A DNA stretch of 64,000 nt from Moduliflexus sp964602655. Its GTDB lineage: Bacteria; Moduliflexota; Moduliflexia; Moduliflexales; Moduliflexaceae. Of this stretch, positions 60,197-64,000 are shown piece after piece. The position numbers were made by a program, and so were the translations under genes. The notes under the pieces were generated by a model. It did no database searches, had not been told where the DNA came from, and saw nothing but the letters and a program-made list of their open reading frames with translations. Positions within the stretch are counted from its first letter, which is position 1; each line of letters opens with the position of its first letter. Location: contig CAZRSF010000022.1 in assembly GCA_964602655.1 (NCBI GenBank), forward strand, positions 11,630 through 75,629, in the 5' to 3' direction.

Positions 60197-60379
60197 ATGG
60201 CAGTTCCAAAAAGGAAAGTTTCGAAATCACGACGGGATAAACGGCGGTCACATCATGCGTTAAAAGCTCCGAGCCTCACCCCGTGCCCGGAATGCGGCGA
60301 AATGAAACAGCAGCATATTGTCTGCTCGCAATGCGGCATGTATAAAGGACGTCAGGTTATTCAAGTGAAAGAAAAATAA
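60197..60379 (+). CDS. rpmF: 50S ribosomal protein L32
   Basis: At 60 aa it is the standard L32 length. MAVPKRKVSKSRRDKRRSHH is the conserved start, followed by the zinc ribbon CPECGEMKQQHIVCSQCGMY with all four cysteines (zinc-containing form). AAGGAG lies upstream. It sits between yceD and plsX in the widespread yceD-rpmF-plsX order. Confidence 0.97.
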   Translation: MAVPKRKVSKSRRDKRRSHHALKAPSLTPCPECGEMKQQHIVCSQCGMYKGRQVIQVKEK

Positions 60380-60418
60380 TTGGCCGAGTAACTATTCAGA
60401 GACCGCGAAGTATATCAG

Positions 60419-60460
60419 CAGGGGATTCCATTTCTGCGTCACGCAGAGAAGAATCCCCTG
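60419..60460 (+). terminator. Hairpin after rpmF, related to the pglX repeat
   Basis: CAGGGGATTC (60419-60428) pairs with GAATCCCCTG (60451-60460), and CTGCGT/ACGCAG forms the inner stem. It lacks a T-run. Its outer arms equal the CAGGGGATTC core found inside pglX, so it may be another repeat member rather than a dedicated terminator. Confidence 0.6.
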
Positions 60461-60527
60461 ATTTGCGAAGGCGTGGTGTACATTGTGGTTTTCTCTCGCG
60501 AGAACCTGAATAGCTGCCGCGTATGTT

Positions 60528-61976
60528 ATGCGAATTGCTGTTGATGCGATGGGTGGAGATTACGCTCCTGAGGCGATTGTCGAAGGCGCGGTACAGGCGG
60601 CGGAAGAGTATGGGTTTACCATCATTCTGGTCGGGCAGGAAGACCGGGTACGTCAAGAATTAGCCAAATACAAGACGGATCATCTTTCGATAGAAGTCCG
60701 ACACGCTCCCGACATCGTTGAAATGCACGATCTTCCGTCAGTCGCATTACGACGGAAAAAAGAGTCGTCGCTCCATAAAGCGATTTACATGACCAAACAT
60801 GACGAGGCCGATGCGGCTGTCAGCGCAGGCAATACCGGCGCAGGCATGGCGATTGCCAAAGTCGCTTGCCGCATGTTGGAAGGGGTCGAACGTCCCGCCT
60901 TAGCGACCGTGATTCCGAATATCAATGGCTATATGGTGCTGATTGACGTGGGCGCGAATGTGGATTGCAAGCCGATGCATCTGCTGCAATTTGCGGTCAT
61001 GGGGCATGTGTATGCGCAGGCGGTTGTCGGCATCCAGAATCCTCGCATCGGCCTATTAAGCGTTGGCGAAGAGGATTCCAAAGGCAATACGCTGACAAAA
61101 GAAGTCTTTGAGCCGCTCAGTCAAAGCACACTGAATTTTATCGGCAATGCTGAAGGCCGCGATGTCTTTAACGGGCGTGTTGACGTCATTGTCTGTGATG
61201 GGTTTATCGGAAATATCGTTCTGAAAGTCTCCGAAAGTCTGGCCAAAACGATGGGCTTGTTCATGAAAGATGCCTTCTCGAAAAACTGGCGGACAAAACT
61301 CGGCTATTTGTTAGTGAAGCCGGGCATCGAAGAGATGAAAGCACGCATGGATTACGAAGAGTATGGCGGAGCGCCGTTACTCGGAATCAACGGCGTTGTG
61401 ATTATCTCTCACGGAAGCTCGAAAGCCAGAGCAACCAAAAATGCGATCCGTGTCGCTGCCGAATCTGTCACTCACCATATCAACGATCAGATTCTTGACA
61501 TCATGACGACGAGCGGTTTCGACCTGAAATCGTACACGAAAGCCACCTCGCTCTGGCGTCAGATTACGCGCACCATCCGACACGAAGCCCCGAAAGATCA
61601 GAAGGAAGACACGCATCCGCATGTTCAGGAAATACTCCCTCCAGTGGATGATGCCGCTCCGCTCCCTGAATTTCAACCGTATGAAGATTCAGAACAGGAA
61701 TGGAAACATTGGTGGAAGAAAAAGCAACGTCATGCGGAATTATTAACAGAGACCACTCTTCCTCAAACAGAAGCGCCAATTTCATTGCCATTATCCTCAG
61801 ACGTTCATGAAGCGGAAAATTCGACATCCAATGCTGAAGAGGTCAAAGACCTGACATCTCAGAAAAAAAGCTGGTGGAAACGTCGTGATATTGCTCGCCA
61901 ATCGAATGAATCGGCGCATGTTTCGGATGAGGGGTCGGTGAGCGATGGGATTCCTCCTTCGACCAAAGAATCATAG
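60528..61976 (+). CDS. plsX: Phosphate acyltransferase PlsX with a long C-terminal tail
   Basis: PlsX makes acyl-phosphate from acyl-ACP for phospholipid synthesis. The enzyme is evident over about 1-335: MRIAVDAMGGDYAPEAIVEG, AAVSAGNTGAGMAIAKVACR, LIDVGANVDCKPMHLLQFAV, GGAPLLGINGVVIISHGSSK. Typical PlsX ends near residue 340. Here about 140 further residues follow, rich in Glu, Pro, Ser and Lys, with two Trp-Trp basic clusters (HWWKKKQR and SWWKRRD). The tail is probably disordered and could bind membrane or a partner. It is third in the yceD-rpmF-plsX group. Confidence 0.94.
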   Translation: MRIAVDAMGGDYAPEAIVEGAVQAAEEYGFTIILVGQEDRVRQELAKYKTDHLSIEVRHAPDIVEMHDLPSVALRRKKESSLHKAIYMTKHDEADAAVSAGNTGAGMAIAKVACRMLEGVERPALATVIPNINGYMVLIDVGANVDCKPMHLLQFAVMGHVYAQAVVGIQNPRIGLLSVGEEDSKGNTLTKEVFEPLSQSTLNFIGNAEGRDVFNGRVDVIVCDGFIGNIVLKVSESLAKTMGLFMKDAFSKNWRTKLGYLLVKPGIEEMKARMDYEEYGGAPLLGINGVVIISHGSSKARATKNAIRVAAESVTHHINDQILDIMTTSGFDLKSYTKATSLWRQITRTIRHEAPKDQKEDTHPHVQEILPPVDDAAPLPEFQPYEDSEQEWKHWWKKKQRHAELLTETTLPQTEAPISLPLSSDVHEAENSTSNAEEVKDLTSQKKSWWKRRDIARQSNESAHVSDEGSVSDGIPPSTKES

Positions 61977-62124
61977 AGGATATGGCGTGTCTAAGATGAT
62001 TGCATTGCCGATTCTATCCAGATTCGAAAAATATTTATACAAGATCGATCAGAAAGCGTCAAAAGAAGAAACCTGCCCGACCTCATCTCTTATCGCATCA
62101 TCATAAAAAACCTGAATATTTTTC

Positions 62125-62152
62125 TTGTGTTTGATGAATGGCGTGATATACT
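62125..62152 (+). promoter_or_regulatory. Possible promoter of dacB
   Basis: TTGTGT (62125-62130), a 16-nt spacer, then TATACT (62147-62152) in the 331-bp gap after plsX, about 155 bp before the dacB start. The -10 box is good and the -35 box weak. The rest of the gap shows no gene. Confidence 0.35.
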
Positions 62153-62307
62153 CTCTCATGATGCGAATGGTTGTTATTCGTTTGCGTACAGTCGGGGGGC
62201 TTGTACGTGAAATGGTATCGAAGGCGTGACTGTTGTCTGGGCAAGGGGATGGTTGATAAAACGCCGTGAGCAATAAATCGTTTGATGCACAGTTATTGGG
62301 GGGAAAC

Positions 62308-63873
62308 ATGCATATAAAGAACTTTTGGGGATCGTTGACTGCTCGCCAGCAGCGAGAACGGCGATATGCTCGTCGGCATCGCTATTTCGCGTTTATCGGA
62401 AGTCTTATTTTTCTACTGTTGATCTTCCCGGAGGGTTTGACCGCTGAAAATACGCCATCACTCCGGCAATTACGCAACAAAATCGATAATTTGCTCAGGT
62501 CGTCAGCATTAAAAAACGCATCGGTGGGCATCCAAATCGTATCGCTGAGTAACGGAGAAGTGGTCTATGAGCGCAATCCTGACCTCGGATTGAACCCCGC
62601 GTCCAATACCAAGCTGATCACGTCTGCCGTCGCATTGGTCAGATTGTCGCCTGAATATCGTTTCCAAACGCGAGTTTACGCCCAGGGGGGCATCCGCGAC
62701 GGCGTCTTGCAGGGAAATTTATATCTGAAAGGTTCAGGTGATCCGACCTTCGCGTATGAAGGTTTGCTTCGATTGGCGCAGGATGTGTATAATCTCGGCA
62801 TTCGTTCGATTTCCGGGGATATTATCGGCGACGATACGTTTTTCGACGATGAGCGCGAATTTTCCGGCTGGCACGATTTCAAAGCTGTGTATTCCAGCAA
62901 AATCAGCGCGTTATCGTTAAATAAAAATTCGGTGACGCTCCGTATCAAACCCGCGCATCGTTCCGGCCTCGCTCCGCTGGTCATTCTTGAACCGCCGACC
63001 TCGTACATCACCATCAAAAATAAAGCGGTGACGATGAGTTCCAATAGAGTCTATGCGTCATTTTTGCCTGCTGAGGAGTCGGCACAGGAAGAAACTCTGG
63101 TCGTACAGGGAAAAGTGTCGGCAAAGTCATCGTATGGCGTGTCTGCCTCGGTTCATGTCAATAATCCATCGTTATTCGCCACGACATCGTTTAAAAACGC
63201 GCTTGAGCAGATTGGCATTACGGTCAGCGGGACAGTCACGCTCGGCCTTGTGCCCAAAAAATCGTCGCTTGTCGCAACCTATGAATCCGAGCCGCTGTCA
63301 AGCATTATCTCTGAGGCCAACAAAGCCAGCGATAATTTCGTCGCCGAACAACTGCTGAAAACATTAGGCGCAGAAGAGCTTGGCGCTCCGGGGACGACGC
63401 AAAAAGGCATCCAGGCGGTTCAGGTATTTTTAGCGGAACTCGACATTCCTCAAGACGCGTATGTGTTGGAAAATGGTTCGGGGCTGTCGCGCAATAACCG
63501 CGTCACGCCGCAACAACTCGTGACGTTGCTGCGATATATGTATGATGATTTTGCTGTACGCGCCGAATATTTAGCGTCCTTAGCGATTGCTGGCGTGGAT
63601 GGCACGCTTCAGCGGCGGATGCGGGATACGGAACGGCGGCTGCGGGCAAAAACCGGCGCGATTAACAGCGTGTCGTGTCTGTCAGGTTATGCGGCGTCGC
63701 AGGATAATGAAATTTTTGCGTTTTCGATCATGATGAATGGCTATAAAAGCGGCGGATATGAGGTCAAAAAAGTCCAGAATCAAATCGGCGTCTTGTTAAC
63801 GGAATTTTATCGCCCTGAGTATGACGCTGACGCCAGTCACGATGCCTCATCAGTCAGAACCTCATCGAATTAA
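62308..63873 (+). CDS. dacB: D-alanyl-D-alanine carboxypeptidase/endopeptidase (PBP4 type)
   Basis: This peptidase S13 protein of about 521 aa has an N-terminal membrane/signal segment (YFAFIGSLIFLLLIFPEGLT). The three penicillin-binding motifs are present: SNTK in NPASNTKLITSAVAL (active serine), SDN in KASDNFVAEQLLK, and KTG in RLRAKTGAINSVSCLSGYAA. It trims peptidoglycan stem peptides in the periplasm. The ATG at 62308 has a GGGG run 4-5 nt upstream; a GTG at 62266 would add 14 residues and has no site. It follows plsX and precedes a probable phosphoesterase gene. Confidence 0.93.
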   Translation: MHIKNFWGSLTARQQRERRYARRHRYFAFIGSLIFLLLIFPEGLTAENTPSLRQLRNKIDNLLRSSALKNASVGIQIVSLSNGEVVYERNPDLGLNPASNTKLITSAVALVRLSPEYRFQTRVYAQGGIRDGVLQGNLYLKGSGDPTFAYEGLLRLAQDVYNLGIRSISGDIIGDDTFFDDEREFSGWHDFKAVYSSKISALSLNKNSVTLRIKPAHRSGLAPLVILEPPTSYITIKNKAVTMSSNRVYASFLPAEESAQEETLVVQGKVSAKSSYGVSASVHVNNPSLFATTSFKNALEQIGITVSGTVTLGLVPKKSSLVATYESEPLSSIISEANKASDNFVAEQLLKTLGAEELGAPGTTQKGIQAVQVFLAELDIPQDAYVLENGSGLSRNNRVTPQQLVTLLRYMYDDFAVRAEYLASLAIAGVDGTLQRRMRDTERRLRAKTGAINSVSCLSGYAASQDNEIFAFSIMMNGYKSGGYEVKKVQNQIGVLLTEFYRPEYDADASHDASSVRTSSN

Positions 63874-63940
63874 CGAACGGACAACGATGGAGTCTTGCAG
63901 GAGAAGGAACTCCATCTGATGTCACATATACTGTCATCCC

Positions 63941-64000
63941 ATGAATCCCGGAGATACCATTGTTATCGCGGATGCCCATTTGGACGGCGTGAATACGGAT
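63941..64000 (+). CDS. Start of a gene cut by the window edge (possibly metallophosphoesterase)
   Basis: An open frame begins MNPGDTIVIADAHLDGVNTD and runs off the end. VIADAHLD resembles the first metal motif (ISDxHL) of LpxH-like phosphoesterases. Only 20 residues are visible and no clear ribosome site precedes the ATG. Confidence 0.4.
   Translation, partial: MNPGDTIVIADAHLDGVNTD

Noticed and set aside
1..64000. tRNA or rRNA genes
   Set aside because: I saw no cloverleaf with a GGTTCGAATCC-type arm or rRNA-like stretch, though a covariance-model scan would be more reliable.

Overview
The window looks like a draft-assembled, mid-GC (about 50-55%) chromosome segment of a free-living, carbohydrate-degrading, probably Gram-negative bacterium. 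It has chemoreceptors, CIRCE/HrcA heat-shock control, many glycoside hydrolases, a small NRPS cluster and an abundance of palindromic repeats. Two 10-N runs (28998-29007 and 53600-53609) mark assembly gaps. The taxon cannot be fixed from the sequence. A candidate-phylum filament such as Modulibacteria/KSB3 is only a guess from the general style of the genes.

Layout. 1-2.7 kb: a chemoreceptor-type protein with a sugar-binding-protein-like C-terminus. 2.8-6.6 kb: a GH2 glycosidase followed by uronate isomerase uxaC. 6.8-7.3 kb: a toxin-antitoxin pair. 7.3-11.8 kb (minus): CIRCE-hrcA-grpE-dnaJ followed by two paralogous unknown genes. 12-13.2 kb: a DUF362/ferredoxin protein. 13.3-21.4 kb: two NRPS genes, a badly eroded FAAL/ACP/C front end plus A(Ser-like)-T, then dock-C-A(aromatic-like)-T-reductase. 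21.5-27.6 kb (minus): a peptide-type binding protein and two paralogous chemoreceptors. 28-37.8 kb (minus): an arabinan/arabinoxylan locus (ArsR-type regulator, sugar ABC importer, GH43, GH51, GH43, GH51). Its binding-protein gene is split by a 170-bp MITE-like element. 38.2-39.8 kb: an MGDG-synthase-like glycosyltransferase and a small membrane protein. 40-55.9 kb: a complete BREX phage-defence island (brxE-like, brxA, brxB, brxC, pglX, pglZ, brxL). 56-58.6 kb: GH9. 58.7-59.3 kb: a probable lipoprotein out of frame at a T9 tract. 59.5-62 kb: yceD-rpmF-plsX. 62.3-63.9 kb: dacB, then the start of a phosphoesterase-like gene at the edge.

The most unusual signal is the repeat load. At least nine families of 28-100 bp palindromes sit in gaps, often nested inside one another. 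In the BREX island they have also entered coding sequence: brxC carries one insertion and pglX two, all in frame, and the stop codons of both genes lie inside repeat units. In addition, the central part of pglX (about 48410-49740) is far more AT-rich than its flanks, as expected if the target-recognition region was replaced by recombination.

Functionally, the GH2/UxaC pair, the arabinan locus and the GH9 point to plant polysaccharide use. Several of these hydrolases lack signal peptides, so they probably work on imported oligosaccharides. Chemoreceptors and solute-binding proteins between these loci fit a nutrient-seeking life. BREX supplies phage defence, and the NRPS pair could release a reduced dipeptide.
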